From contig NZ_JAGGPL010000001.1 in NCBI RefSeq assembly GCF_018613805.1, positions 372,001 to 436,000 of the forward strand: DNA of 64,000 bases, read 5' to 3'. Each line of letters begins with the position of its first letter. Position 1 is the stretch's first letter. Both the position numbers and the translations under genes were made by a program. Below the pieces are notes generated by a model. That model made no database searches. It saw only the letters and a program-made list of their open reading frames with translations, and was not told the origin of the DNA. Of the stretch, positions 31,321 through 40,688 are shown in pieces. Source of the stretch: Arthrobacter sp. ISL-48. GTDB taxonomy: Bacteria; Actinomycetota; Actinomycetes; Actinomycetales; Micrococcaceae.

Positions 31321-32290
31321 CGAGGCTCCTGCCCGTCAGCCGAAGGAAGACGTCCTCCAGCGAGGACCTGCGCACCAGCGATGTCAGTGGCCGCAGGCCG
31401 CGGGAAGCCACCTGCTCAAGGGCCGCCTCGCCGTCGTGCGCGTAGATCAGCACCCGGTCCGGCAGAGCTTCGAGGCGTTCGCCGATTCCCCCCAGCTCAG
31501 CTCCGATGGTGGTATTGCGTTCAGAGCCGAACCTCAACTCGAGGACCTCCCGGGTGGAATATTCCCTGATCAGCTCTGCAGGGGAACCTTCCGCCATGAT
31601 CCGGCCTTTGTCCACCACGATGAGCCGGTCGCAGAGTTGCTCGGCTTCGTCCATGTAGTGCGTGGTGAGGATGAGCGTGACGCCCTGCTCCTTGAGCCGG
31701 AACAGCCTGTCCCAGAGGATGTGCCGGGCCTGCGGGTCCAATCCGGTGGTGGGTTCGTCCAGCAGCAGGATGCGTGGTTCGTTGATGAGCGAGCGCGCGA
31801 TGGTCAGGCGCCGCTTCATGCCGCCGGAAAGGGCATCAACTTTGGCCTTCGCCTTGTCCGTCAGCTGTGCAAACTCGAGCAGCTCGTCGGCCTTCGGCTT
31901 CAGGTAGCTCATGGGCAGGCCGAAGTAGCGCCCATAAACCAGGAGGTTCTCCCGCACCCTCAGTTCCTCATCCAGGTTGTCCTGCTGCGGCACCACGCCC
32001 AGGTGCGCGCGGACCTCAGGCCCGTGGCTGTCCGGATCCAGGCCCATGATGCTGAGGGTTCCGGACGTCCGCTGGGTAGTGCCGCCGATCATCCTCATGG
32101 TGGTGGACTTGCCGGCCCCGTTGGGACCGAGCAGCCCGAAGGATTCCCCTGCGGGAACACTGAAGGAAATTCCGTCGACGGCGGCAATGTCGCCGTAGCG
32201 CTTGGTCAGGTTCTCCGCCGAGATCACTGTCTGCTGCTTCATCTGATTGCCGGCTGACGCGGTTGAGGACAGGATGGCTTCATTGTGCAC
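31313..32290 (-). CDS. ABC exporter ATP-binding protein (DrrA/NodI type)
   Basis: Single-domain ATPase (325 aa) of the drug/lipo-oligosaccharide exporter type. Walker A LLGPNGAGKSTTM, Q-loop VVPQQDNLDEEL, signature LSGGMKRRL, Walker B ILLLDEPTTGLDP and switch His in LTTHYMDEAEQL are all intact, and the C-terminal extension matches the DrrA/NodI group. GTG at 32290 is listed; the ATG at 32242 (MKQQTVISAENL) is equally likely. A 12-bp palindrome lies 45 bp upstream. Confidence 0.92.
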   Translation of the reverse strand: MHNEAILSSTASAGNQMKQQTVISAENLTKRYGDIAAVDGISFSVPAGESFGLLGPNGAGKSTTMRMIGGTTQRTSGTLSIMGLDPDSHGPEVRAHLGVVPQQDNLDEELRVRENLLVYGRYFGLPMSYLKPKADELLEFAQLTDKAKAKVDALSGGMKRRLTIARSLINEPRILLLDEPTTGLDPQARHILWDRLFRLKEQGVTLILTTHYMDEAEQLCDRLIVVDKGRIMAEGSPAELIREYSTREVLELRFGSERNTTIGAELGGIGERLEALPDRVLIYAHDGEAALEQVASRGLRPLTSLVRRSSLEDVFLRLTGRSLVE

Positions 32291-32334
32291 CTCAGCAGAC
32301 TAGTGCAGCACTCCGGAATGTGGAAGAGGTTTGT

Positions 32335-32346
32335 GTGAACGTTCAC
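32335..32346. promoter_or_regulatory. candidate operator palindrome upstream of ABC-2 exporter
   Basis: Perfect 12-bp dyad GTGAACGTTCAC, 44 bp upstream of the listed ATPase start. Compact dyads of this form are typical sites for TetR- or MarR-type repressors of exporters, but no regulator gene is adjacent, so the binder is unknown. Confidence 0.45.
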
Positions 32347-32401
32347 GAGACGCACGCCCTGCCGCCGGTTTATCAGTTCGAATTCAAGGGTTAAAGTCTG
32401 G

Positions 32402-32427
32402 CGGCGGCACCCACGCGGGTGCCGCCG
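32402..32427 (-). terminator. intrinsic terminator after glyA-folD
   Basis: Perfect 11-bp stem CGGCGGCACCC (32402-32412), loop ACGC, GGGTGCCGCCG (32417-32427). On the minus strand it is followed by AGACTTTAACCCTTG. It lies 27 bp after the folD stop. Confidence 0.75.
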
Positions 32428-32454
32428 TCGGACTTGTTACTCCTCAAGGAGACG

Positions 32455-33375
32455 TTAGGCGATGCCTGACGCGTTTTTCTCCGCCACCTGGCGTTCTGCG
32501 GCTTCGACCACGTTGGTCATGAGCAGCGCCACGGTCATCGGTCCGACACCGCCGGGGTTCGGCGAAATCCAGCCGGCTACCTCGGCAGCGGCGGGATCAA
32601 TGTCTCCGTGGACCTTGCTTTTGCCGGTCTCGGGGTCGGTCTCACGCGTAACCCCGACGTCGATCACCGCGGCGCCCGGCTTCACGTCTGCAGCCTTGAC
32701 GATGTGCTTGGCGCCCGCCGCGCCCACAATAACGTCCGCCTGACGCAGCAGCTCCGAAAGGTTCTCGGTTCCGGTATGCGTCAGGGTCACGGTAGCGTTC
32801 ACGGCCCGCCGGGTCAGCAACAGGCCGATCGAACGGCCGATCGTGACGCCGCGGCCCACCACGACGACGTGCTTGCCCGAAAGGCTGTAGCCGTTGCGCT
32901 CCAGCAGCTCGATGACGCCGCGGGGCGTGCACGGCAGCGGCGAGGTGATCTCGTCATTGACGTTCAGCACCAGCCGGCCAAGATTGGTCGGGTGCAGGCC
33001 GTCGGCATCCTTGGCCGGGTCGATCCGCTCGAGGATGGCGTGCGTGTCCAGATGCTTGGGGAGCGGCAGCTGGACGATGTAGCCGTGGCAGGCGGGGTCC
33101 GCATTGAGATCGTCAATGAGGGCCTCAACCTGGGCCTGGGTGGCATCCGCCGGAAGCTCACGCTGGATCGAGTTCATCCCGATCTCGACAGACTGCTTGT
33201 GCTTCATGGACACGTACAACTGCGAGGCCGGGTCCGCACCCACAAGCACTGTGGCAATGCCCGGAGTCACGCCGTGGGCCTTCAGGGCGGCGATACGCTC
33301 AGTCAGTTCGGACTTGATCGCGGCAGACGCTGCCTTGCCGTCAAGGATCTGTGCGGTCCTAGTGATTTCCGTCAT
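32455..33375 (-). CDS. folD: methylenetetrahydrofolate dehydrogenase / cyclohydrolase
   Basis: Bifunctional FolD (306 aa), interconverting 5,10-methylene-, methenyl- and 10-formyl-tetrahydrofolate with NADP. Visible are [13 protein letters not shown] (catalytic Lys region), [39 protein letters not shown] (NADP site) and the end segment [16 protein letters not shown]. It follows glyA by 3 bp, so the pair makes and processes one-carbon units from serine. A hairpin terminator follows. Confidence 0.97.
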   Translation of the reverse strand: MTEITRTAQILDGKAASAAIKSELTERIAALKAHGVTPGIATVLVGADPASQLYVSMKHKQSVEIGMNSIQRELPADATQAQVEALIDDLNADPACHGYIVQLPLPKHLDTHAILERIDPAKDADGLHPTNLGRLVLNVNDEITSPLPCTPRGVIELLERNGYSLSGKHVVVVGRGVTIGRSIGLLLTRRAVNATVTLTHTGTENLSELLRQADVIVGAAGAKHIVKAADVKPGAAVIDVGVTRETDPETGKSKVHGDIDPAAAEVAGWISPNPGGVGPMTVALLMTNVVEAAERQVAEKNASGIA

Positions 33376-33378
33376 GGA

Positions 33379-34677
33379 TTACCACTGCTCGTGCTGCGGG
33401 TACAGCGGGAAGTCCGCGGCGAGCTTGTCCACCCGGGCCTGCAGGGCGTCCACATCGGTGGCAGAGCCGGACTTCAGCGCGGTGGCGATGATGTCCGCTA
33501 CTTCGGTGAACTCCTCGGCGCCGAAACCACGGGTGGCAAGGGCCGGGGTGCCGATGCGCAGGCCCGAGGTGACCATCGGCGGGCGGGGGTCGAACGGCAC
33601 CGCGTTGCGGTTGACGGTGATGCCGACCGAGTGCAGGAGGTCCTCTGCCTGCTGCCCGTCCAACTGTGAGTTGCGCAGGTCCACCAGCACCAGGTGCACG
33701 TCGGTGCCGCCGGTGAGGACTGAGACTCCGGCGTCAGCGACGTCGGCCTGGTTGAGGCGGTCGGCAATGATCTTGGCACCTTCCAGGACACGTTCCTGGC
33801 GCTCCTTGAATTCCTCGGTGCCGGCGATCTTGAAGGCCACGGCCTTGGCGGCGATGACGTGCATGAGCGGGCCGCCCTGCTGGCCCGGGAACACGTTGGA
33901 GTTGAGCTTCTTGGCCCATTCCTGCTTGGCCAGGATCACGCCGGAGCGGGGACCGGCGAGGGTTTTGTGCACGGTGGAGGTGACGACGTCGGAGTGCGGC
34001 ACCGGGCTCGGGTGCAGGCCTGCTGCCACCAGTCCGGCGAAGTGCGCCATGTCGGTCCAGAGCAGTGCGCCCACTTCATCGGCGATGGACCGGAAGGCAG
34101 CGAAGTCCAGGTGGCGGGGGTACGCAGACCAGCCGGCAATGATGACCTGCGGCTTTTCGGCGATGGCCTGCTCACGCAGCTTGTCCATGTCCACGCGGAA
34201 GTTGTCCGGCTCAACCTGGTACGCGGCAACCTGGTAGAGCTTGCCCGAGAAGTTGAGCTTCATGCCGTGGGTCAGGTGGCCGCCGTGCGCGAGTGACAGG
34301 CCCAGGATCTTGTCGCCCGGAGTGATCATGGCTGAGAGGGCTGCGGCGTTGGCCTGGGCACCGGAGTGCGGCTGAACGTTGGCGTACTCGGCGCCGAACA
34401 GTTCCTTGACGCGGTCGATGGCCAACTGCTCGGCGACGTCCACGTATTCGCAGCCACCGTAGTAGCGGCGGCCCGGGTAGCCCTCGGCGTACTTGTTGGT
34501 CAGGACGGAGCCCTGGGCTTCCATGACGGCACGCGGGGCGAAGTTTTCGGAAGCAATCATTTCCAGGGTGCCGCGCTGGCGGCCAAGTTCCTGGTCGAGG
34601 ACTGCGGCGATCTCGGGATCGAGCTCGGCCAGCGACTGGTTGCTGACGGCGGCTGTTGTGGTGGCGGTAGTAGTCAC
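33379..34677 (-). CDS. glyA: serine hydroxymethyltransferase
   Basis: PLP enzyme (432 aa) converting serine and tetrahydrofolate to glycine and methylene-THF. The PLP lysine is in [16 protein letters not shown]; other signatures are [20 protein letters not shown] and [13 protein letters not shown] Thr-rich start ([11 protein letters not shown]) precedes the conserved fold. It is divergent from purU across 272 bp and co-directional with folD, forming a one-carbon cluster. Confidence 0.97.
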   Translation of the reverse strand: MTTTATTTAAVSNQSLAELDPEIAAVLDQELGRQRGTLEMIASENFAPRAVMEAQGSVLTNKYAEGYPGRRYYGGCEYVDVAEQLAIDRVKELFGAEYANVQPHSGAQANAAALSAMITPGDKILGLSLAHGGHLTHGMKLNFSGKLYQVAAYQVEPDNFRVDMDKLREQAIAEKPQVIIAGWSAYPRHLDFAAFRSIADEVGALLWTDMAHFAGLVAAGLHPSPVPHSDVVTSTVHKTLAGPRSGVILAKQEWAKKLNSNVFPGQQGGPLMHVIAAKAVAFKIAGTEEFKERQERVLEGAKIIADRLNQADVADAGVSVLTGGTDVHLVLVDLRNSQLDGQQAEDLLHSVGITVNRNAVPFDPRPPMVTSGLRIGTPALATRGFGAEEFTEVADIIATALKSGSATDVDALQARVDKLAADFPLYPQHEQW

Positions 34678-34949
34678 GGAAAACTCCTGGCTAGGGATAC
34701 GGGCACTGCTAAGGTCAGGTTACCGGCTGGCGCACCACACAGCCTGTTGATGACAGGGCGTGAGACTGCGCAGAAAGTCGCGACGCCACAGGGGCGGGCA
34801 GCTCATTGCCGGCAAAACATGACCCTCGGCCCAGGCGTACGATCCGTGGTCTTCGTGATTGCCGCTCCCTGGTGGTAAGCCACCCAACGCCAGTTGCGAC
34901 CCCACAAGACTACCAAACGCCGGCGCCTGGCGCGGGTAGGCTGGTAGGC
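34678..34949. promoter_or_regulatory. divergent intergenic region glyA / purU
   Basis: This 272-bp gap holds both promoters. I see no match to a glycine riboswitch core. Near purU it contains CCTGGTGGTAAGCCACCCAA (about 34868-34887, a small hairpin) and the segment GCCAGTTGCGACCCC (about 34891), which weakly resembles arms of the intergenic palindromic repeats described elsewhere. Confidence 0.4.
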
Positions 34950-35810
34950 GTGAATGAAGAGCAGCCGAACCAAGCGTACGTAGTAACCCTGTCCTGCCCG
35001 GACCGCCCCGGTATCGTCCACGCAGTGGCCGGAGCCCTCTTGGCGGCGGGCTGCAATATTACGGATTCGCAGCAGTACGGCAGCCCCTCAACGGGGAACT
35101 TCTTTATGCGGGTGGAAGTCACGACGACGGCATCCAAGGCCGAGCTGCAATCCGCGCTGGAGCCCGTGGTCCAGTCCTTTGGAATGCGATGGAGCCTCAA
35201 CGCCGTCGGCCAGAAGGTCCGCACACTGCTGATGGCCAGCACGTCCGCGCACTGCCTCAACGACATCCTGTTCCAGCAGCGGTCCGGCACGCTGCCCATC
35301 GAGATCCCCGCCATCGTCTCGAACCACCAGGACCTGGCCGCGCTGGCCGAGTTCTACGGAATCCCTTTCCACCACATCCCGGTTACCCCGGACACCAAGG
35401 CCCAGGCGGAAGACAAGCTGCGGGCCATCATGGCGGAGCACGACATTGAACTAACGGTCCTGGCCCGCTATATGCAGATCATTTCCGACGATCTCTGCGC
35501 CGAACTGACCGGTAAGGCCATCAACATCCACCACTCGTTCCTGCCGTCCTTCAAGGGTGCCAAGCCGTACCACCAGGCCCATGCCCGCGGTGTGAAGCTG
35601 ATCGGCGCCACCGCCCATTACGTCACGGCAGCCCTGGACGAGGGCCCCATCATCGAGCAGGAAGTGATCCGAGTGGACCACGCGCGGACGCCTGAACAGT
35701 TCGTCCAGATGGGCCGGGACGTGGAAGGCCGCACACTCGCCCAGGCAGTCCAGTGGCACGCCGAGCACCGGGTCCTGCTGGACGGCAACCGCACCGTGGT
35801 ATTCAACTGA
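34950..35810 (+). CDS. purU: formyltetrahydrofolate deformylase
   Basis: PurU (286 aa), hydrolysing 10-formyl-THF to THF and formate, which balances one-carbon pools. An N-terminal ACT domain (YVVTLSCPDRPGIVHAVAGA) precedes a formyltransferase-like domain with INIHHSFLPSFKGAKPYHQA and GATAHYVTAALDEGPII. The GTG at 34950 (VNEEQPNQ) is chosen because ACT homology begins shortly after; the frame is open further upstream but without family sequence. Divergent from glyA-folD. Confidence 0.94.
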   Translation: MNEEQPNQAYVVTLSCPDRPGIVHAVAGALLAAGCNITDSQQYGSPSTGNFFMRVEVTTTASKAELQSALEPVVQSFGMRWSLNAVGQKVRTLLMASTSAHCLNDILFQQRSGTLPIEIPAIVSNHQDLAALAEFYGIPFHHIPVTPDTKAQAEDKLRAIMAEHDIELTVLARYMQIISDDLCAELTGKAINIHHSFLPSFKGAKPYHQAHARGVKLIGATAHYVTAALDEGPIIEQEVIRVDHARTPEQFVQMGRDVEGRTLAQAVQWHAEHRVLLDGNRTVVFN

Positions 35811-35816
35811 CGCACC

Positions 35817-36500
35817 ATGGAAGCTGCTTCGCGGGACGGTGTGGAGGAGCAGGGCAGCGAGGCGCGCCTCGCGGCATTCTACAACCGCCGCGCGGCTTCG
35901 GGTACGGAACATCCCTTGGCTCCCCGACGGGCGGAACAGCGCGAGCGTTTCATTAGCCTGCTCAAGTCTGAGGGCCGCCACGACGTCCTGGAGATCGGTT
36001 CGGGCACGGGCCAGGACGGCCTCAGGTTCGTCCAGGCCGGCATCCGCTACACCGGCGTCGACCTGTCCGAGGGAAACGTCAGGCTCGCCAGGACCAAGGG
36101 ACTGGAAGTCTCGGTTGCCAGCGCCCGGAGGCTGCCCTTCCCCGACGGTGCGTTCCCCTCGGTGTGGTCCATGAGCACGCTGGTGCACATCCCCGCCAGC
36201 GACATCGACGGCGTCCTGCGGGAGCTCGTGCGGGTGGCGGCACCCGGGGCACCCATCGCCGTCGGCCTCTGGTCCGGTGAGGACGAAGAGCTGCTCAACC
36301 CCGAGGACGACGTCGAACCCCGGCGCTTCTTCAGCCGGCGAAGCGATGAGACGGTACGGCGCGTCTTTGGCCGCCATGGTGCCATCGAGGACTTTGTCAT
36401 CTGGCCCGAAGGCCCGGGGCCCGAATCCGGACCGGGCGCCGGGAACTGGACCCAGCATTACCAGTTCCTCATCCTCCGGACCCCCGCTTCACCCAACTGA
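35817..36500 (+). CDS. class I SAM-dependent methyltransferase
   Basis: Small Rossmann-fold methyltransferase (227 aa). Motif I is VLEIGSGTGQDGLRF, motif II TGVDLSEGNVRLAR and the post-motif region LPFPDGAFPSVWSMSTLVHI. The acceptor substrate is unknown. It begins 6 bp after purU and is probably co-transcribed with it. The C-terminus is Pro/Gly-rich (EGPGPESGPGAGNW). Confidence 0.85.
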   Translation: MEAASRDGVEEQGSEARLAAFYNRRAASGTEHPLAPRRAEQRERFISLLKSEGRHDVLEIGSGTGQDGLRFVQAGIRYTGVDLSEGNVRLARTKGLEVSVASARRLPFPDGAFPSVWSMSTLVHIPASDIDGVLRELVRVAAPGAPIAVGLWSGEDEELLNPEDDVEPRRFFSRRSDETVRRVFGRHGAIEDFVIWPEGPGPESGPGAGNWTQHYQFLILRTPASPN

Positions 36501-36502
36501 CC

Positions 36503-36558
36503 AGCAATTAACGTCGCGAAGTGGCGATTTCACAACATTGACTGCCAGTCACCTGGGT
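36503..36558. repeat. palindromic intergenic repeat, copy C
   Basis: Left half ACCAGCAATTAACG (from 36500) and right half, read on the other strand, ACTGGCAGTCAATG (to about 36551) form an imperfect dyad whose mismatches are all transitions. Both halves match the half-sites of copies A and B. It lies between the methyltransferase stop and the carbonic anhydrase start. Confidence 0.6.
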
Positions 36559-36632
36559 GGGGCGTGGTCGGCCGGGGATGGCCCTATTTAGTCGGGCAGG
36601 CCGTCTGGTTCGGGATGTCCTAGGCTGGGCCC

Positions 36633-37175
36633 ATGGCACCTCTCTACTCTTTCGCCGGCAGCACCCCGGCCGTCCACGACACCGCCTTTGTCGCTCCCTC
36701 GGCGTCGATCATCGGCAACGCCAGCCTTGCCCAGGACTCCAGCGCCTTCTACGGCGTCTCAGTCCGGGCCGACACCGCTGCCATCACGGTGGGTGCGGGA
36801 AGCAACCTGCAGGACAACGTGGTGCTGCATGCTGACCCCGGCTTCCCCTGCAGCGTCGGGGCGCGAGTCAGCGTGGGCCACGCCGCCGTCGTCCATGGCT
36901 GCACTGTGGAGGACGACTGCCTGATCGGGATGGGCGCCACAGTCCTGAACGGGGCGGTCATCGGCACCGGCTCACTGGTCGCGGCGGGGGCAGTGGTCCT
37001 GGAAGGAACCGTCGTCCCGCCCCGTTCGCTGGTTGCCGGAGTACCCGCCAAGGTGCGGCGGGAACTCAGCGACGACGAGCTTGAGGGCGTGAAGCAGAAC
37101 GCCGCACGCTACGTGGACCTGGCCCGCGCACACCGGGAGCTGCACGGCATCGGGGCCAGCGGCCAGGCGGTCTAG
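36633..37175 (+). CDS. gamma carbonic anhydrase family protein
   Basis: Left-handed beta-helix hexapeptide protein (180 aa) of the gamma-carbonic anhydrase group. Three zinc-type histidines are at His66 (VVLHAD), His83 (VGHAA) and His88 (VVHG), in the expected spacing. Hexapeptide repeats run from residue 15 to 140. Many family members are CoA-acetyltransferase-like or inactive, so activity is not certain. Its stop overlaps the convergent davB stop by 4 bp. Confidence 0.88.
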   Translation: MAPLYSFAGSTPAVHDTAFVAPSASIIGNASLAQDSSAFYGVSVRADTAAITVGAGSNLQDNVVLHADPGFPCSVGARVSVGHAAVVHGCTVEDDCLIGMGATVLNGAVIGTGSLVAAGAVVLEGTVVPPRSLVAGVPAKVRRELSDDELEGVKQNAARYVDLARAHRELHGIGASGQAV

Positions 37176-38905
37176 TCGAGGCTGACCGGACCAATCGCGT
37201 CCAGTAGTTCGCCGGGCCCCGGGTTGCCCGGCGCAGACGAACCGCCCAGATGGTTCACGACGCCCCACACAGCATTCAGGCCGGTGGTCACGGCGCCTTC
37301 AGCCCAGCCCGCCGTGAAGGACACGTCATCCCCCGCAAGGAAGATCCCACGCTGGCCCTCCGGCAGCCTGTCCTGCTTGAAGTGCGTGAACAGTCGCTGC
37401 TGGTAGCGGTAGTGCCCCGGCAGGTTGGCTTTGAACGCCCCCATAAAGTTGGGGTCCGCTTCCCAGGAGACCGTGATGGGCTGGCCGACGATGTGACTGG
37501 CGATGTCCACACGGGGGTAGATCTGCTCCAGCGAATGCAGCATCAGCTCAACGCGCTCGTCCGCGTCCAGCGCCAGCCACTTGAGGGCGTCGTCGTTCCA
37601 GGTGTAGGACAGCAGGATCACCGCAGGCTTGTCCGGGCCGTTGTCCAGGAGGTACGTGGCCCGGTTGAGGCGGTCCGTCAGGGTCATGGACAGCACTTCG
37701 CGGCCGGTCTCCGGATCGATGTCCTTCCAGAACGGCCGGTCCACCATCACGAAGGTCTTGGAGGACTGCATGTAGTGAGAGCGCTCGATGGCGGTCCACA
37801 GTTCGGCGGGGAACAGCGCCTCCTCGGTGTGGATGCGGGTGGACAGCAGCCAGGACTGGCACGTGGCTACCACTGCAGGGTAAGTCGCTTCCCGGCCCCA
37901 GCGCTCACGGATGCGCAGGTCGCCCCCGGGATCGCGGCTGATTTTTCCTACCGCGCCGCGGGGCGAGCCCGCATGGAGCGAGGCCAGTGATGTCCCTTCC
38001 GGCCAATGCGCCATGCCCGACGGCGTGTGCTGCCAGAGCGCCTCGGGCAGCCGCTGCGCTCCCCCGCTGATGAGCCGGTGCTGGTCATCGGCGTCTGTGT
38101 AGACAACGCGGAGGATTTCGAGGATGGAGTTGGGGAAGTCGGTGTCCCAGCCGCCCGTGCCGAAGCCCACCTGGCCGAAGGCCTCCCGGTGCGCGAACCC
38201 CGCCTCCTTGAAAGACTCGCTTGCGGCGATGAAGCCGTAGAACGTCTGTTCGTCCATCAGGGGCAAGAGTTCGTTCCAGATTTTTTTGATCCTGGCGGTG
38301 TCCCGTGCCCGGATGGCGTCCTGCATCTCGCGGAACTTTGCGCCGTCGTTCACGGCGGCCTTCCAGGCATCCGCCACCTCGCGGAAGAACGGCGGCAGAT
38401 CCTGGGCAGTGGCGGCGTAGTGCTTCTGCCCGGCAAGTTCGATCACAGTGCTGGAGGTTACGGGTGCCAGCGGGTTGGGGAAGTCCTGGGTCTCCAGGCC
38501 CAGCAGATCCACGTAGTGGTAGAACGCCTTGCCGGACACCGGGAACCGCATCCCGCCCAGGTCCGCCACGACGCCCGGGGCCGAGGGAAAGCTGGCGGTG
38601 CGCAGGCGTCCGCCGATCTGGTCCGCCTCGTAGACCACCGGGCGGAGCCCCAGCTTCATGAGCTCGTACGCCGTCACCAGCCCCGAAAGCCCTGCCCCGA
38701 CCACCGCAACCTCGGTGCCGTAGAGCTCAGGCGGCACAGCACCCATGCCGGCCGGGTGGGCAAGGTAGTGGTCGTAGCTGAACGGGAAATCCGGATTCAG
38801 CATGCTGATGGGGCCGGCCTGGCCGTCAAGAGGTACGGGTGCTTCCAGTACTGCAGCAGAGGTGCTGGAGGGATCGGAGGCCGGCAGTTCGGTGGCGATG
38901 GTCAT
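37172..38905 (-). CDS. davB: flavin monoamine oxidase family, probable L-lysine 2-monooxygenase
   Basis: FAD-dependent amine oxidase (577 aa) with EVAVVGAGLSGLVTAYELM at residues 65-83, GGRLRTASF, LGGMRFPVSGKAFYHYVD and a C-terminal FLAGDDVSFTAGWAEGAV. From memory of Pseudomonas DavB, the agreement is extensive along the whole length (for example HREAFGQVGFGTGGWD and YMQSSKTFVMVDRPFWK). DavB converts L-lysine to 5-aminovaleramide, CO2 and water. It is coupled to an APC permease, and a DavA-like amidase lies at 42294. A different amino acid substrate (Trp, Arg) cannot be excluded without testing. Confidence 0.85.
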   Translation of the reverse strand: MTIATELPASDPSSTSAAVLEAPVPLDGQAGPISMLNPDFPFSYDHYLAHPAGMGAVPPELYGTEVAVVGAGLSGLVTAYELMKLGLRPVVYEADQIGGRLRTASFPSAPGVVADLGGMRFPVSGKAFYHYVDLLGLETQDFPNPLAPVTSSTVIELAGQKHYAATAQDLPPFFREVADAWKAAVNDGAKFREMQDAIRARDTARIKKIWNELLPLMDEQTFYGFIAASESFKEAGFAHREAFGQVGFGTGGWDTDFPNSILEILRVVYTDADDQHRLISGGAQRLPEALWQHTPSGMAHWPEGTSLASLHAGSPRGAVGKISRDPGGDLRIRERWGREATYPAVVATCQSWLLSTRIHTEEALFPAELWTAIERSHYMQSSKTFVMVDRPFWKDIDPETGREVLSMTLTDRLNRATYLLDNGPDKPAVILLSYTWNDDALKWLALDADERVELMLHSLEQIYPRVDIASHIVGQPITVSWEADPNFMGAFKANLPGHYRYQQRLFTHFKQDRLPEGQRGIFLAGDDVSFTAGWAEGAVTTGLNAVWGVVNHLGGSSAPGNPGPGELLDAIGPVSLD

Positions 38906-40440
38906 AAAATCTCTGCCTTCGTCGGTTCGGGGGTGGACAGTGCTGAAGATTCCCGCCCGCTCAGTTCACGGTATTCCTCGTTGCTCAACGCCGCCACCCG
39001 GGAGTTGCGGCGTCCAAAGCCGAAGTAGGCTGCGAACCCCACCAGCATCCAGATGCCGAAGGTCACCCAGGTGTCCAGACCGAGGTTGGCCATCAGGTAT
39101 GCACACATGAGCGCCCCGAGGATGGGTGTGAGGGGGAACAGGGGAACCCGGAAGGTCCGCTTGAGCTCTGGCCGGGTGCGGCGCAGGTAGATGACGGCGA
39201 TGTTCACCAGCGCGAAGGCGAAGAGGGTTCCGATGCTTGTGGCGTCAGCCAGGGCGCCGAGCGGGACCAGGCCCGCGGTGAGTGCCACCAGCGTGCCAAC
39301 TATGAGGGTACCTGCCACCGGGGTGCCGGTCCTCGGGGACACCCGGCTGAAGATCCTGGGAATCAGTCCGTCCCGGGCCATGGAGAGCAGGATGCGGGTT
39401 TGACCGTACAGGACGGTGAGGACGATGCTGGCGATCGCAAGAACCGCTCCCACAGCGAAGACCAGGGCGATCCACGGCTGTCCCGTGGTTTCCTCGAGGA
39501 TCTTGACCAGGGCGGCTTCATTGCCGTCGAACCATCCCCAGGGCCGGGCGCCGACGGCGGCCACGGCCACCAGGACGTAAATGGTGGTGACGATCAGCAT
39601 GGACAGCATGATTGCCCGCGGGAGGTCCCGCTTGGGGTTGCGGGCTTCCTCGCCGGCAGTGGAGGCGGCGTCGAAGCCGATGTAGGAGAAGAAGACGCTT
39701 GACGCTGCGGCTGAAACACCGGCGGCGCCCATGGGAAGCAGTGGCTCGAAGTTGCCTGCGTTGAACGCCGTGAAAGCCACGGCGCAGAAGAAGACCAGGA
39801 TGCCTATCTTGATGAGGACGATGGCGGTGTTGATCCAGGCGCTTTCCTTGGCGCCGCGTACCAGCAGGACCATGGCCAGCACCACGATGACCATGGCTGG
39901 AATGTTCATGACGCCGCCGTCACCGGGCGGCTGGGAGATGGCATCGGGAAGCACCTGGCCAAACACGGAGAGCGTCTCGTTGACATATTGCCCGGCGCCC
40001 ACTGCGACGGCCGCAACGGAGACCGCGTATTCGAGCACGAGGCACCAGCCGCAGATCCAGGCCATGCCCTCGCCCAGGGTGGCGTAGCTGTAGGAGTAGC
40101 TGGATCCGGCCACCGGAACAAGGCCAGCCATTTCGGCGTAGGACACCGCGGACAGCAGGGCGGCCACACCGGCGATGGCAAACGAGATCCAGATCGCAGG
40201 GCCGGCCATCGGCACGGATTCGCCCAGGATCACCAGGATGCCGGTGCCCAGGGTGGCGCCGACGCTGATCATTGTCAGCTGCAGGACTCCGAAGCTGCGG
40301 ACCAGCTTGGTGCCGCCGTGGCCTTCCTCAGCCTCGATGACCATCTGGCCGATCGGCTTGCGGCGGAGCAGTTGCGCGGTCAGTCCCGGACGGCCCGCGG
40401 CTGCCGGGGGCCGCTGTCCGGTGAGGGTTGGCACAGTCAT
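38902..40440 (-). CDS. APC-family amino acid permease
   Basis: Twelve-helix amino acid/polyamine/organocation permease (512 aa). Family signs: GVLQLTMISVGATLGTGILV in the first helix region, SYSYSYATLGEGMAWICGW, and FFSYIGFDAASTAGEEARNP. It is close in layout to cationic amino acid transporters (YfnA/CAT-like). Its stop overlaps the davB start by 4 bp, so uptake and oxidation of the same amino acid, probably lysine, are likely. Divergent from the PucR-type regulator. Confidence 0.88.
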   Translation of the reverse strand: MTVPTLTGQRPPAAAGRPGLTAQLLRRKPIGQMVIEAEEGHGGTKLVRSFGVLQLTMISVGATLGTGILVILGESVPMAGPAIWISFAIAGVAALLSAVSYAEMAGLVPVAGSSYSYSYATLGEGMAWICGWCLVLEYAVSVAAVAVGAGQYVNETLSVFGQVLPDAISQPPGDGGVMNIPAMVIVVLAMVLLVRGAKESAWINTAIVLIKIGILVFFCAVAFTAFNAGNFEPLLPMGAAGVSAAASSVFFSYIGFDAASTAGEEARNPKRDLPRAIMLSMLIVTTIYVLVAVAAVGARPWGWFDGNEAALVKILEETTGQPWIALVFAVGAVLAIASIVLTVLYGQTRILLSMARDGLIPRIFSRVSPRTGTPVAGTLIVGTLVALTAGLVPLGALADATSIGTLFAFALVNIAVIYLRRTRPELKRTFRVPLFPLTPILGALMCAYLMANLGLDTWVTFGIWMLVGFAAYFGFGRRNSRVAALSNEEYRELSGRESSALSTPEPTKAEIL

Positions 40441-40496
40441 CGTTGACGTCCGTTCAGAAGTAGTTGTCAGTTTCCCCGAGAGTCAGCTTAGGCGTG

Positions 40497-40557
40497 TGAG
40501 ACATCTCTCATAGGGTGCAAAATGACCTATAGTGTTCTGGCATGAGACATTTTGCAC
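40497..40557. promoter_or_regulatory. promoter/operator for the PucR-type regulator and permease
   Basis: A 10-bp inverted repeat GTGCAAAATG (40515-40524) / CATTTTGCAC (40548-40557) and a direct repeat TGAGACAT (40497-40504 and 40543-40550) surround a -10-like TATAGT (40528-40533). The dyad straddles this -10 box, which suits a repressor or autoregulator. The predicted +1 is at about 40540-40542. Confidence 0.5.
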
Positions 40558-40688
40558 AAGCCACCAGCATTGCTGGCAAGGTGCTTTCAGGGCAGGTCGG
40601 CGTGGACCTGTCTGCATCTTTAGGGAACGTCCGCCGGCTCCGGGAACTCTTCCAGGACACCCCTGAAGGCGAACACCATGTCGCCTGA
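40542..40688 (+). other. candidate leaderless leader ORF (48 codons) before the PucR gene
   Basis: An ATG at 40542, at the predicted transcription start, opens a 48-codon frame (MRHFAQATSIAG ... EGEHHVA) whose TGA lies within ATGTCGCCTGA, overlapping the PucR ATG at 40678. This would allow leaderless translation and coupling into the regulator. No homology is recognised and codon evidence is limited, so it could equally be untranslated leader. Confidence 0.35.

Noticed and set aside
34678..34949. glycine or tetrahydrofolate riboswitch before glyA
   Set aside because: I could not find the conserved core motifs of either class; the hairpins present are short and could be random in GC-rich DNA.
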